In this document: in pieces, positions 27,866 through 41,535 of the stretch | Numbering within the stretch: position 1 is the stretch's first letter | Layout of the letters: the number at the start of each line of letters is the position of its first letter | Source of the DNA: Calliopsis andreniformis | Lineage: Eukaryota; Arthropoda; Insecta; Hymenoptera; Andrenidae | Direction of reading: 5' to 3' | Assembly: GCF_051401765.1 (NCBI RefSeq) | Contig: NW_027480530.1 | Location: 558,001-622,000 of the forward strand | Length of the DNA stretch: 64,000 nucleotides | The notes under the pieces: generated by a model | The model's input: only the letters and a program-made list of their open reading frames with translations | The model's database searches: none | What the model was told of the DNA's origin: nothing | Made by a program: the position numbers and the translations under genes

Positions 27866-30800
27866 TCCTGACACTGACACTGCTCCTGGCACTGCTCCTG
27901 ACACTGACGCTGCTCCTGATACTGACTCTGACACTGCTCGTGACACTTCTCCTGACACTGCTCCCGACACTGACAGTGCTCCATGACACTGCTCCTGACA
28001 CAGCTCCTGAAACTGACCCTGCTCCTGACACTGCTCCTGGCACTGCTCCAGACACTGACACTGCTCCTGACACAGCTACTGTCACTGTCACTGCTCCTGA
28101 ACCTGACACTGCTCCTGACACTGCTCCAGACACTGACACTGACACTGCTCCTGACACAGGCACTGTTTCTGGTACTGACACTGACACTGCTACTGACACT
28201 GCTACTGCGCCTGACGCTGCTCCAGACACTGCAACTGACACTGGCACGGCTCCTCACACAGCTCCTGACACTGACACTGCTCCTGACACTGCTCCTGACA
28301 CTGACACTGCACCTGACACTGCTCCTGGCACTGCAACTGGTCCTGACACTGCTCCTGAAACTGACACTGGTCCTCACACTGCTCCTGACACTGACACTGC
28401 CCCTCACGCTGGTCCTGACAGCGATACTGCCACTGAGACTGCTCCTGACACTGACGCTGCTCCTGGCACTGCTTCTGGCACTGCTCCTAACACTGACACT
28501 GCTCCTGATACTGTCACTGACACTGCTCATGACACCGACACTGCACCTGTCACTGCTCCTGACGCTGACACTGCTCCTGACACTGCTCCTGACACTGACA
28601 CTGCTCCTGGCGCAGCTCCTGCCACCGACACTGCACCTGACACTGCTCCTGACACTGCTGCTGACACTGACACAGTTTGTGACACTGCTCCTGAAACTGA
28701 CACTGCTCCTCGAACAGCTCCTGACACTGCTGCTGACACTGACACTGCTGCTGATCCTGAGCATGCGCCTGATGCTGCTCCTGACACTGACACTGATCCT
28801 GACACTGCTCCTGACACTGACACTGCTCCTGGTACTGCTCCTGACACTGACACTGCTCCTGCCACTGCTCCTGTCACTGCTCCTCACACTGCTCCTGACA
28901 CCGACACTGCTCCTGACACTGCTCCTGACACTGCACCTCACACTGACACTGCTCCTGACACTGCTCCTGACACTGACACTGCTGCTGATCCTGACAATGC
29001 TCCTGACACTGCTCCTGACACTGACGCTCACACTGCTCATGACTGTGACACTGACACTGACACTGCTGCCGTCACAGACACTGACACTGCTCCTGTGTCT
29101 GACACTTGTCCTGAGGCTGCTCTGGCACTTGCTGGTCCTGAAACTGCTCCTGACATTGCTCCTGACATTGCCGCTGGTCCTGACACAGACACTGCACCTG
29201 GTACTGACACTGACACTGCTCCTGACACTGCCACTGCTCCTGACGCTGCTCCAGACACTGCAACTGACACTGGCACTGCCCCTGACACTGATCCTGACAC
29301 TGACCCTGCTCCCGACACAGCTTCTGACACTGACACTGCTCCTGACACTGCTCCTGACACAGACACTTCTGCTGATACTGACAATGCTCCTGTCACTGCT
29401 TCTGAGACTGCTCCTGATACTGACACTCTCACTGCTACTGACACTGCTCCTGACATTGACACTGCTCCTGACACTGCTCCAGACACTCCTCCTGACACTG
29501 ACACTGCTCCTGACACAGCTGCTGGCACTGACACTGCTCCTGACACTGACACTACACCTCAAACTGCTCCTGACACTCCTCCTGACATTGACACTGCTCC
29601 TGGAACTGCTCCTGACACTGACGCTGCTCCTGATGCTGACACTGACACTGCTCCTGTCACTGCTCCTGACGCTGCTCCAGACACTGCAACTGACACTGGC
29701 ACGGCTCCTCACACTGCTCCTGACACTGACACTGCTCCTGAAACTGCTCCTGGCACTGCTCCTGACACTGACACTGCTGCTGATCCTGACATAGCTCCTG
29801 ACACTGCTCCTGACACTGATGCTGACACTGCTCATGACTGTGACACTGACACTGACACTGCTCCCGTCACAGACACTGACACTGATCCTGACACTGACAC
29901 TGCTCCTGTGTCTAACACTTGTCCTGAGACTGCTTCTGACACTGGCTGGTCCTGACACTGCTCCTGACATTGCTCCTGACATTGCCGCTGGTCCTGACAC
30001 AGACACTGCACCTTGTACTGACACTGACACTGCCCCTGACACTGTCACTGCTCCTGACGCTGCTCCAGACACTGCAACTGACACTGGCACTGCCCCCGTC
30101 ACTGATCCTGACACTGACCCAGCTCCTGACACAGCTTCTGACACTGACACTGCTCCTGACACTGCTCCTGACACTGACACTGCTCCTGGCACTGCTCCTG
30201 ACTCTGACGCTGCTCCTGATACTGACTCTGACACTGCTCCTGGCACTGCTCCTGACACTGCTCCTGAAATTGCTCCTGACACAGGCACTGCTCCTGGTAC
30301 TGACACTGACACTGCTCCTGACACAGCTCGTGACACTTCTCCTGACACTGCTCCCTACACTGACACTGCTCCATGACACTGCTCCTGACACAGCTCCTGA
30401 AACTGACCCTGCTCCTGACACTGCTCCTGGCACTGCTCCAGACACTGACACTGCTCCTGACACAGCTACTGTCACTGACACTGCTCCTGACACTGCTCCT
30501 GACACAACTCCTGACACTGTCACTGTTCCCGAACCTGACACTGGTCCTGACACTGCTCCAGACACTGACACTGACACTGCTCCTGAAACTACTTCTGACA
30601 CAGCTCCTGACGATGACACTGCTCCTGACACTGCTTCTGACACTGACACTGCTCCTGACACAGCTCCTGACACAGCTCCTGACACTGACACTGACACTGC
30701 TCCTGACACTGACACTGACACTGCTCATGACGTTGCTCCAGACACTGACACTGCCCCTGACACAGCTCGTGACGGTGATACTGCTCCTGCCACTGTTCCT

Positions 30801-33800
30801 GACACGGCTGCTCACACTGACACTGCTCCTGACAATGGCACTGGTCCTGACACTGCTCCTGACACTGACACTGCTCCTGACACTGCTCCTGACACTGCTC
30901 GTGACACAGACACTGCTCCGGACACTGACACTGCTCCTGACACAGCTCGTGACACTGACACTGCTCCTACACTGCTCCTGACACAGACACTTCTGCTGAT
31001 ACTGACAATGCTCCTGTCACTGCTTCTGACACTGCTCCTGATACTGACACTCTCACTGCTACTGACACTGCTCCTGACACTGACACTGCTCCTGACACTG
31101 ACACTACACCTCAAACTGCTCCTGACACTCCTCCTGACACTGACACTGCTCCTGGCGCTGCTCATGTCACTGACGCTGCTCCTGATGCTGACACTGACAC
31201 TGCTCCTGGCACTGCACCTGACGCTGCTCCTGACTCTGCTCCTGACACAGGCACTGCACCTGGTACTGACACTGGCACTGCTCCTGACACTGGCACTGTT
31301 TCTGGTACTGACACTGACACTGCTGCTGATCCTGACAATGCTCCTGACACTGCTCCTGACACTGATGCTGACACTGCTCATGACTGTGACACTGACACTG
31401 ACACTGCTCCCGTCACAGACACTGACACTGATCCTGACAGTGACACTGCTCCTGTGTCTAACACTTGTCCTGTGACTGCTTCTGACACTGGCTGGTCCTG
31501 ACACTGCTCCTGACATTGCTCCTGACATTGCCGCTGGTCCTGACACAGACACTGCACCTGGTACTGACACTGACACTGCTCCTGACACTGTCACTGCACC
31601 TGACGCTGCTCCAGACACTGCAACTGACACTGGCACCGCCCCCGTCACTGATCCTGACACTGACCCTGCTCCTGACACAGCTTCTGACACTGACACTGCT
31701 CCTGACACTGCTCCTGACACTGACACTGCTCCTGGCACTGCTCCTGACACTGACGCTGCTCCTGATACTGACACTGACACTGCTCCTGACACTGACACTG
31801 ACACTGCTCATGACAGTGCCTCTGACACTGACACTGCTCCCGGCACAGAGACTGAGACTGCTCCTGACACTGACACTGCTCCTGTAACTGACACTTTTCC
31901 TGAGACTGCTTCTGACACTGGCACTGGTCCTGACACTGCTCCTTACATTGGCGCTGGTCCAGACTCTGCTCCTGACACTGACACTGCTCCTGACACTGCT
32001 CCTGACACAGACAATGCTGCTGATACTGACAATGCTCCTGACACTGCTTCTGACACTGCTCCTGAAACTGACACTGCTCCTGATACTGACACTCTCACTG
32101 CTACTGACACTGCTCCTGACACTCACACTGCTCCTGACCCTGACAATGCTCTTGACACTGCTCCAGACACTGACACTGATACTGCACCTGACACAACTGC
32201 TGAAATAGCTCCTGTAACTGACACTGCTCCTGACACTGCTCCTGACACTGACACTGCTGCTGATCCTGAGAATTCTCCTGACACTGCTCCTGACACTGAC
32301 ACTGACACGGATCCTGACACTGACACAGCTCCTCACACTGCTCCTGACACTGGCACTGCTCCTGGCACTGCTCCTGACACTGACACTGCTCCTGACACTG
32401 ACACTGCCGCTGACACTGCACCTGACACTGCTCCTGACACTGTCACTGCTGCTACCACTGCTCCTGACACAGACACTTCTGCTGATACTGACAATGCTCC
32501 TGTCACTGCTTCTGACACTGCTCCTGATACTGACACTCTCACTGCTACTGACACTGCTCCTGACACTGACACTACACCTCAAACTGCTCCTGACCCTCCT
32601 CCTGACACTGACACTGCTCCTGGCGCTGCTCCTATCACTGACGCTGCTCCTGATGCTGACACTGACACTGCTCCTGGCACTGCACCTGACGCTGCTCCTG
32701 ACTCTGCTCCTGACACAGGCACTGCACCTGGTACTGACACTGACACTGCTCCTGACACAGGCACTGTTTCTGCTACTGACACTGACACTGCTACTGACAC
32801 TGCTACTGCTCCTGACGCTGCTCCAGACACTGCAACTGACACTGGCACGGCTCCTCACACAGCTCCTGACACTGACACTGCTCCTGACACTGCTCCTGAC
32901 ACTGATGCTGACACTACTCATGACTGTGACACTGACACTGACACTGCTCCCGTCACAGACACTGACACTGATCCTGACAGTGACACTGGTCCTGTGTCTA
33001 ACACTTGTCCTGAGACTGCTTCTGACACTGGCTGGTCCTGACACTGCTCCTGACATTGCTCCTGACATTGCCGCTGGTCCTGACACAGACACTGCACCTG
33101 GTACTGACACTGACACTGCTCCTGACACTGTCACTGCTCCTGACGCTGCTCCAGACACTGCAACTGACACTGGCACCGCCCCCGTCACTGATCCTGACAC
33201 TGACCCTGCTCCTGACACAGCTTCTGACACTGACACTGCTCCTGACACTGCTCCTGACACTGACACTGCTCCTGGCACTGCTCCTGACACTGACGCTGCT
33301 CCTGATACTGACACTGACACTGCTCCTGACACTGACACTGACACTGCTCATGACAGTGACTCTGACACTGACACTGCTCCCGGCACAGAGACTGAGACTG
33401 CTCCTGACACTGACACTGCTCCTGTAACTGACACTTGTCCTGAGACTGCTTCTGACACTGGCACTGGTGCTGACACTGCTCCTTACATTGGCGCTGGTCC
33501 AGACTCTGCTCCTGACACTGACACTGCTCCTGACACTGCTCCTGACACAGACAATGCTGCTGATACTGACAATGCTCCTGACACTGCTTCTGACACTGAC
33601 ACTGCACCTGACACTGCTCCTGGCACTGCAACTGGTCCTGACACTGCTCCTGAAACTGACACTGGTCCTCACACTGCTCCTGACACTGACACTGCCCCTC
33701 ACGCTGGTCCTGACAATGATACTGCCCCTGAGACTGCTCCTGACACTGACGCTGCTCCTGGCACTGCTCCTGGCACTGCTCCTGACACTGACACTGCTCC

Positions 33801-33941
33801 TGATACTGACACTGTCACTGCTCATGACACCGACACTGCACCTGTCACTGCTCCTGACGCTGACACTGCTCCTGACACTGCTTCTGACACGGACACTGCT
33901 CCTGGCGCAGCTCCTTCCACTGACACTGCTCCTGACAATGC
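27866..33941 (+). repeat. 6,076-bp tandem duplication, copy b
   Basis: Head-to-tail partner of 21790-27865. The junction at about 27866 lies inside GCTCCTGACA hexamers, so its exact base is ambiguous. Its landmarks are at 29128, 29942, 31488 and 33028. The right part (from 32244) overlaps the 11.4-kb right copy. Confidence 0.92.
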
Positions 33942-34192
33942 TCCTGACACTGCTCCTGACACTGACACTGCTTATGGCGCAGCTCCTGTCACTGCTCCTG
34001 GCACTGACACTGCTCCTGACACTGACACTGCTCCTGACAATGCTCCTGACAGTGCTCCTGACACTGACGCTGACACTGCTGATGACAGTGACACTGACAC
34101 TGGCACTGCTCCTGACACTGACACTGCTCCTCACACTGCTCTTCACACAGCCACTGCTCCTGTCTCTGCTACTGACACACACACTGCTGCTG

Positions 34193-36167
34193 ATACTGAC
34201 ACTGCTCCTGACACTGCTCCTGACACAGACAATGCTGCTGATACTGACAATGCTCCTGACACTGCTTCTGACACTGCTCCTGAAACTGACACTGCTCCTG
34301 ATACTGACAATCTCACTGCTACTGACACTGCTCCTGACACTCACACTGCTGCTGACCCTGACAATGCTCTTGACACTGCTCCAGACACTGACACTGATAC
34401 TGCACCTGACACAACTGCTGAAATAGCTCCTGTAACTGACACTGCTCCTGACACTGCTCCTGACACTGACACTGCTGCTGATCCTGAGAATTCTCCTGAC
34501 ACTGCTCCTGACACTGACACTGACACGGATCCTGACACTGACACTGCTCCTCACACTGCTCCTGACACTGGCACTGCTCCTGGCACTGCTCCTGACACTG
34601 ACACTGCTCCTGACACTGACACTGCCCCTGACACTGCACCTGACACTGCTCCTGACACTGTCACTGCTGCTACCACTGCTCCTAACACAGACACTTCTGC
34701 TGGTACTGACAATGCTCCTGTCACTGCTTCTGACACTGCTCCTGATACTGACACTCTCACTGCTACTGACACTGCTCCTGACACTGACACTGCACCTCAA
34801 ACTGCTCCTGACACACCTCCTGACACTGACACTGCTCCTGGCGCTGCTCCTGTCACTGACGCTGCTCCTGATGCTGACACTGACACTGCTCCTGGCACTG
34901 CACCTGACGCTGCTCCTGACTCTGCTCCTGACACAGGCACTGCACCTGGTACTGACACTGGCACTGCTCCTGACACAGGCACTGTTTCTGGTACTGACAC
35001 TGACACTGCTGCTGATACTGATAATGCTCCTGAAACTGCTCCTGAACCTGACACGGCTGCTCACACTGCTCCTGATACTGACATTGCTCCTGACACTGGT
35101 CCTGATACAGACACTGCTGCTGATGCTGACAATGCTCCTGGCACTGCTCCTGACACAGACACTGCTCCGAACAATGCTTCTGACAGTGACACTGCTCCTG
35201 TCACTGGCACTGGCCCTGACACTGCTTCTGACACTGGCGCTGGTCCTGACACTGCTCCTGACACTGACGCTGCTCCTGACACTGACACTGACACTGCTCC
35301 TGACACTGCTACTTACACTGACACTGCTCCTGACACTGCTCGCGACATTGCTCCAGACACTGACACTGCTCCTGAGACAGCTCGTGACACTGACACTGCT
35401 CCTGCAACTGTTCCTGACATTGCTGCTCACACTGACACTGCTCCTGACACCGGCACTGGTCCTGACAATGCTCCTGACACTGACACTGCTCCTGACACTG
35501 CTCCTGACACTGCTGCTGACACTGACACTGTTTGTGACACTGCTCCTGAAACTGACACTGCTCCTCGAACAGCTCCTGACACTGCTGCTGACACTGACAC
35601 TGCTGCTGATCCTGAGCATGCGCCTGATGCTGCTCCTGACACTGACATTGATCCTGACACTGCTCCTGACACTGACACTGCTCCTGGCACTGTCACTGCT
35701 CCTGACGCTGCTCCAGACACTGCAACTGACACTGGCACTGCCCCTGACACTGATCCTGACACTGACCCTGCTCCTGACACAGCTTCTGACACTGACACAG
35801 CTCCAGACACTGCTCCTGGCACAGACACTTCTGCTGATACTGACAATGCTCCTGTCACTGCTTGTGACACTGCTCCTGATACTGACACTCTCACTGCTAC
35901 TGACACTGCTCCTGACACTGACACTGCTCCTTACACTGCTCCTGACACTGACACTGCTCCTGACACTGACACTACACCTCAAACTGCTCCTGACACTCCT
36001 CCTGACACTGACACTGCTCCTGTCACTGCTCCTGACGCTGCTCCTGACACTGACGCTGACACTGCTCATGACTGTGACACTGACACTGACGCTGCTCCCG
36101 TCACAGACACTGACACTGATCCTGACGCTGATACTGCTCCTGTGTCTGACACTTGTCCTGACACTGC
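34193..36167 (+). repeat. Segmental duplication A, copy 3
   Basis: Partner of 90-2064 (offset 34,103) and 10739-12713 (offset 23,454). It shares with copy 2 the GCTGGTACTGAC variant near 34700. It differs from both at 35186 and near 35452 (ACACCGGCACTGG). Confidence 0.87.
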
Positions 36168-38060
36168 TCCTGACACTGCTCGCGACATTGCTCCAGACAC
36201 TGACACTGCTCCTGACACAGCTCGTGACACTGCTGCTGACACTGACACTGCTTGTGGCACTGCTCCTGAAACTGACACTGCCCCTGACACTGATGCTGCT
36301 GCTGATCGTGACAAAGCTCCTGACACTGCTACTGACACTGCTCGTGACGTTGCTCCAGACACTGACACTGCTCCTGACACAGCTCGTGACGGTGACGCTG
36401 CTCCTGCCACTGTTCCTGACACGGCTGCTCACACTGACACTGCTCCTGACACTGGCACTGGTCCTGACACTGCTCCTGACACTGCAACTGACACTGGCAC
36501 GGCTCCTCACACAGCTCCTGACACTGACACTGCCCCTGACACTGCTCCTGACACTGACACTGCACCTGATACTGACACTCTCACTGCTACTGACACTGCT
36601 CCTGACACTCACACTGCTGCTGACCCTGACAATGCTCTTGACACTGCTCCAGACACTGACACTGATACTGCACCTGACACAACTGCTGAAATAGCTCCTG
36701 TAACTGACACTGCTCCTGACACTGACACTGCTGCTGATCCTGAGAATTCTCCTGACACTGCTCCTGACACTGACACTGACACGGATCCTGACACTGACAC
36801 TGCTCCTCACACTGCTCCTGACACTGACGCTGCTCCTGATACTGACTCTGACACTGCTCCTGGCACTGCTCCTGACACTGCTCCTGAAATTGCTCCTGAC
36901 ACAGGCACTGCTCCTGGTACTGACACTGACACTGCTCCTGACAATGTCACTGCTCCTGACGCTGCTCCAGACACTGCAACTGACACTGGCACTGCCCCTG
37001 ACACTGATCCTGACACTGACCCTGCTCCTGACACAGCTTCTGACACTGACACTGCTCCTCACACTGCTCCTGACACTGACACTGCTCCTGGCACTGCTCC
37101 TGACACTGACGCTGCTCCTGACACTGCACCTGACACTGCTCCTGACACTGTCACTGCTACTACCACTGCTCCTGACACTGACGCTGCTGCTGATCCTGAC
37201 AATGCTCCTGACAGTGCTCCTGACACTGACGCTGACACTGCTGATGACAGTGACACTGACACTGACACTGCTCCTGTCACTGACACTGCTCCTCACACTG
37301 CTCTTCACACAGCCACTGCTCCTGACACTGCTACTGACACACACACTGCTGCTGATACTGATAATGCTCCTGAAACTGCTCCTGACCGTGACACGGCTGC
37401 TCACACTGCTCCTGATACTGACCTTGCTCCTGACACTGGTCCTGATACAGACACTGCTGCTGATGCTGACAATGCTCCTGACACTGCTCCTGACACAGAC
37501 ACTGCTCCGAACAATGCTTCTGACACAGACACTGCTCCTGTCACTGGCACTGGTCCTGACACTGCTTCTGACACTGGCGCTGGTCCTGACACTGCTCCTG
37601 ACACTGACGCTGCTCCTGACACTGACACTGACACTGCTCCTGACACTGCTACTGACACTGACACTGCTCCTGACACTGCTCGCGACATTGCTCCAGACAC
37701 TGACACTGCTCCTGAGACAGCTCGTGACACTGGCACTGCTCCTGCCACTGTTCCTGACATTGCTGCTCACACTGAAACTGCTCCTGACACTGGCACTGAC
37801 ACTGCTCCTGACACTGCTACTGATACTGACACTGCTCCTGACACTGCTCGCGACATTGCTCCAGACACTGACACTGCTCCTGAGACAGCTCGTGACACTG
37901 ACACTGCTCCTGACGCTGCTCCAGACACTGCAACTGACACTGGCACTACCCCCGTCACTGATCCTGACACTGACCCTGCTCCTGACACAGCTTCTGACAC
38001 TGACACTGCTCCTGACACTGCTCCTGACTCTGACACTGCTCCTGGCACTGCTCCTGACAC

Positions 38061-38071
38061 TGCCCTGAAAT
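38061..38071 (+). other. One-base deletion, inherited with the 11-kb duplication
   Basis: Same CTGCCCTGAAA lesion as at 14588. Its presence in the second and third module copies but not the first places it after the split from copy 1 and before the 11-kb duplication. Confidence 0.88.
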
Positions 38072-39419
38072 TGCTCCTGACACAGGCACTGCTCCTGGTA
38101 CTGACACTGACACTGCTCCTGACACAGGCACCGCTCCTGGTACTGACACTGACACTGCTCATGACAGTGACGCTGACACGGTCACTGCTCCCGGCACATG
38201 CACTGACACTGATCCTGACACTGACACTGCTCCTGTAACTGATACTTGGCCTGAGACTGCTTCTGACACTGGCACTGGTCCTGACACTGCTCCTGACACT
38301 GCTCCTGACACAGACACTGCTACTGAACCTAACACTGCTCCTGACACTGCTCCAGACACTGACACTGCTCATGACACTGCTCCAGACACAGACACTGCTG
38401 CTGATCCTGACAATGCTCCTGACACTGCACCTGAGACTGACACTGCCACTGACACTGCTCCTGACACTGCTCCTGACACGGCTCCTGACACTGACATTGC
38501 CCCTGCCACTGTTCCTAACACTGCTGCTGAAACGGACACTGCTCGTGACAAAGCTACTGTCACTGACACTGCTCCTGACACTGCTCCTGTCACTGCTCCT
38601 GACACTGACACTGCTCCTGACACTGCTCCTGACACTGACACTGCTGCTGATCCTGACAATGCTCCTGACACTGCTCCTGACACTGACGTTCACTCTGCTC
38701 ATGACTGTGACACTGACACTGACACTGCTCCCGTCACAGACACTGACACTGCTCCTGTGTCTGACACTTGTCCTGAGACTGCTTCTGGCACTTGCTGGTC
38801 CTGAAACTGCTCCCGTCACTGATCCTGACACTGACCCTGCTCCTGACACAGCTTCTGACACTGACACTGCTCCTGACACTGCTCATGACACTGACACTGC
38901 TCCTGGCACTGCTCCTATCACTGACGCTGCTCCTGATGCTGACACTGACACTGCTCCTGGCACTGCACCTGACGCTGCTCCTGACTCTGCTCCTGACACA
39001 GGCACTGCACCTGGTACTGACACTGACACTGCTCCTGACACAGGCACTGTTTCTGGTACTGACACTGACACTGCTACTGACACTGCTACTGCTCCTGACG
39101 CTGCTCCAGACACTGCAACTGACACTGGCACGGCTCCTCAGACAGCTCCTGACACTGCTCCTGACACAGACACTGCTCCTGACACTGACACTGCACCTGA
39201 CACTGCTCCTGGCACTGCAACTGGTCCTGACACTGCTCCTGAAACTGACACTGGTCCTCACACTGACACTGCTCCTGACACTGACACTGCTGCTGTTCCT
39301 GACAATGCTCCTGACACTGCTCCTGACACTGACGCTCACACTGCTCATGACTGTGACACTGACACTGACACTGCTGCCGTCACAGACACTGACACTGCTC
39401 CTGTGTCTGACACTTGTCC

Positions 39420-41535
39420 TGAGACTGCTCTGGCACTTGCTGGTCCTGAAACTGCTCCTGACATAGCTCCTTACATTGCCGCTGGTCCTGACACAGACAC
39501 TGACACTGCTCCTGACACTGCCATTGCTCCTGACGCTGCTCCAGACACTGCAACTGACACTGGCACTGCCCCTGACACTGATCCTGACACTGACCCTGCT
39601 CCTGACACAGCTTCTGACACTGACACTGCTCTTGACACTGCTCCTGACACAGACACTTCTGCTGATACTGACAATGCTCCTGTCACTGCTTCTGACACCG
39701 CTCCTGATACTGACACTCTCACTGCTACTGACACTGCTCCTGACACTGACACTGCTCCTGACACTGCTCCAGACACTCCTCCTGACACTGACACTGCTCC
39801 TGACACTGACACTACACCTCAAACTGCTCCTGACACTCCTCCTGACACTGACACTGCTCCTGGAACTGCTCCTGACGCTGACGCTGCTCCTGATGCTGAC
39901 ACTGACACTGCTCCTGTCACTGCTCCTGACGCTGATCCTGATACTGCTCCTAACACAGGCACTGCACCTGGTACTGACACTGACACTGCTCCTGACACAG
40001 GCACTGTTTCTGGTACTGATACTGACACTGCTACTGACACTGCCACTGCTTCTGACGCTGCTCCAGACACTGCAACTGACACTGGCACGGCTCCTCACAC
40101 TGCTCCTGACACTGACACTGCTCCTGACACTGCTCCTGGCACTGCTCCTGACACTGACACTGCAGCTGATCCTGACAATGCTCCTGACACTGCTCCTGAC
40201 ACTGATGCTGACACTGCTCATGACTGTGACACTGACACTGACACTGCTCCCGTCACAGACACTGACACTGATCCTGACACTGACACTGCTCCTGTGTCTA
40301 ACGCTTGGCTTGAGACTGCTTCTGACACTGGCTGGTCCTGACACTGTTCCCGACACTGCTCCTGACATAGACACTGCTACTGAACCTAACACTGCTCCCT
40401 GACACTGCTCCAGACACTGACACTGCTCATGACACTGCTCCAGACACAGACACTGCTGCTGATCCTGACAATGCTCCTGACACTGCACCTGAGACTGACA
40501 CTGCTCCTGACAATGCTCCTGACACTGCTCCTGGCACTGCTCCTGACACCGACACTGCTCCTGCCACTGCTCCTGACACTATTCCTGACACTGACGCTCA
40601 CACTGCTCATGACTGTGACACTGACACTGACACTGCTCCCGTCACAGACACTGATACTGCTCCTGACAATGCTCCTGACACTGACACTGCTCCTCACACA
40701 GCTCGGGACACTGACACTGCTCCAACACTACTCCTGACACAGACACTTCTGCTGATACTGATAATGCTCCTGTCACTGCTTCTGACACTGCTCCTGATAC
40801 TGACACTCTCACTGCTACTGACACTGCTCCTGACACTGACACTGCTCCTGACACTGACACTACACCTCAAACTGCTCCAGACACTCCTCCTGACACTGAC
40901 ACTGCTCCTGGCGCAGCTCCTGTCACTGACGCTGCTCCTGATGCTGACACTGACACTGCTCCTGGCACTGCTCCTGACGCTGCTCCTGACTCTGCTCCTG
41001 ACACAGGCACTGCACCTGGTACTGACACTGACACTTCTCCTGACACAGGTACTGTTTCTGGTACTGACACTGACACTGCTACTGACACTGCTACAGCTCC
41101 TGACGCTGCTCCAGACACTGCAACTGACACTGGCACGGTTCCTCACACTGCTCCTGACACTGACACTGCTCCTGACACTGCTCCTGACACTGACACTGCA
41201 CCTGACACTGCTCCTGGCACTGCAACTGGTCCTGACACTTCTCCTGAAACTGACACTGGTCCTCACACTGCTCCTGACACTGACACTGCCCCTCACGCTG
41301 GTCCTGACAATGATACTGCCCCTGAGACAGCAGCTGACACTGACGCTGCTCCTGGCACTGCCCCTGGCACTGCTCCTGACACTGACACTGCTCCTGATAC
41401 TGACACTGACACTGCTCCTGACACCGACACTGCACCTGTCACTGCTCCTGACGCTGACACTGCTCCTGACACTGCTCCTGGCACTGCTCCTGACACTGAC
41501 ACTGCTGCTGATCCTGAGAATGCTCCTGATACTGC
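39420..41535 (+). repeat. 2.1-kb segment duplicated at 44.6-46.6 kb, left copy
   Basis: Matches 44619-46588 with offsets of 5,199, then 5,217, then 5,073, then about 5,055. The steps are whole hexamers (+18, -144, -18). Shared tags are GCTCTGGCACTTG, GCTCCCTGAC and CCCCTCACGCTGG. It lies within duplication B copy 3. Confidence 0.82.

Noticed and set aside
32998..37770. 1,590-codon - strand open frame of Arg/Ser/Val repeats (and its twin at 9544-14298)
   Set aside because: It is fully antisense to equally long + frames and is one of the three stop-resistant readings. The twin arises only from the 11-kb duplication.
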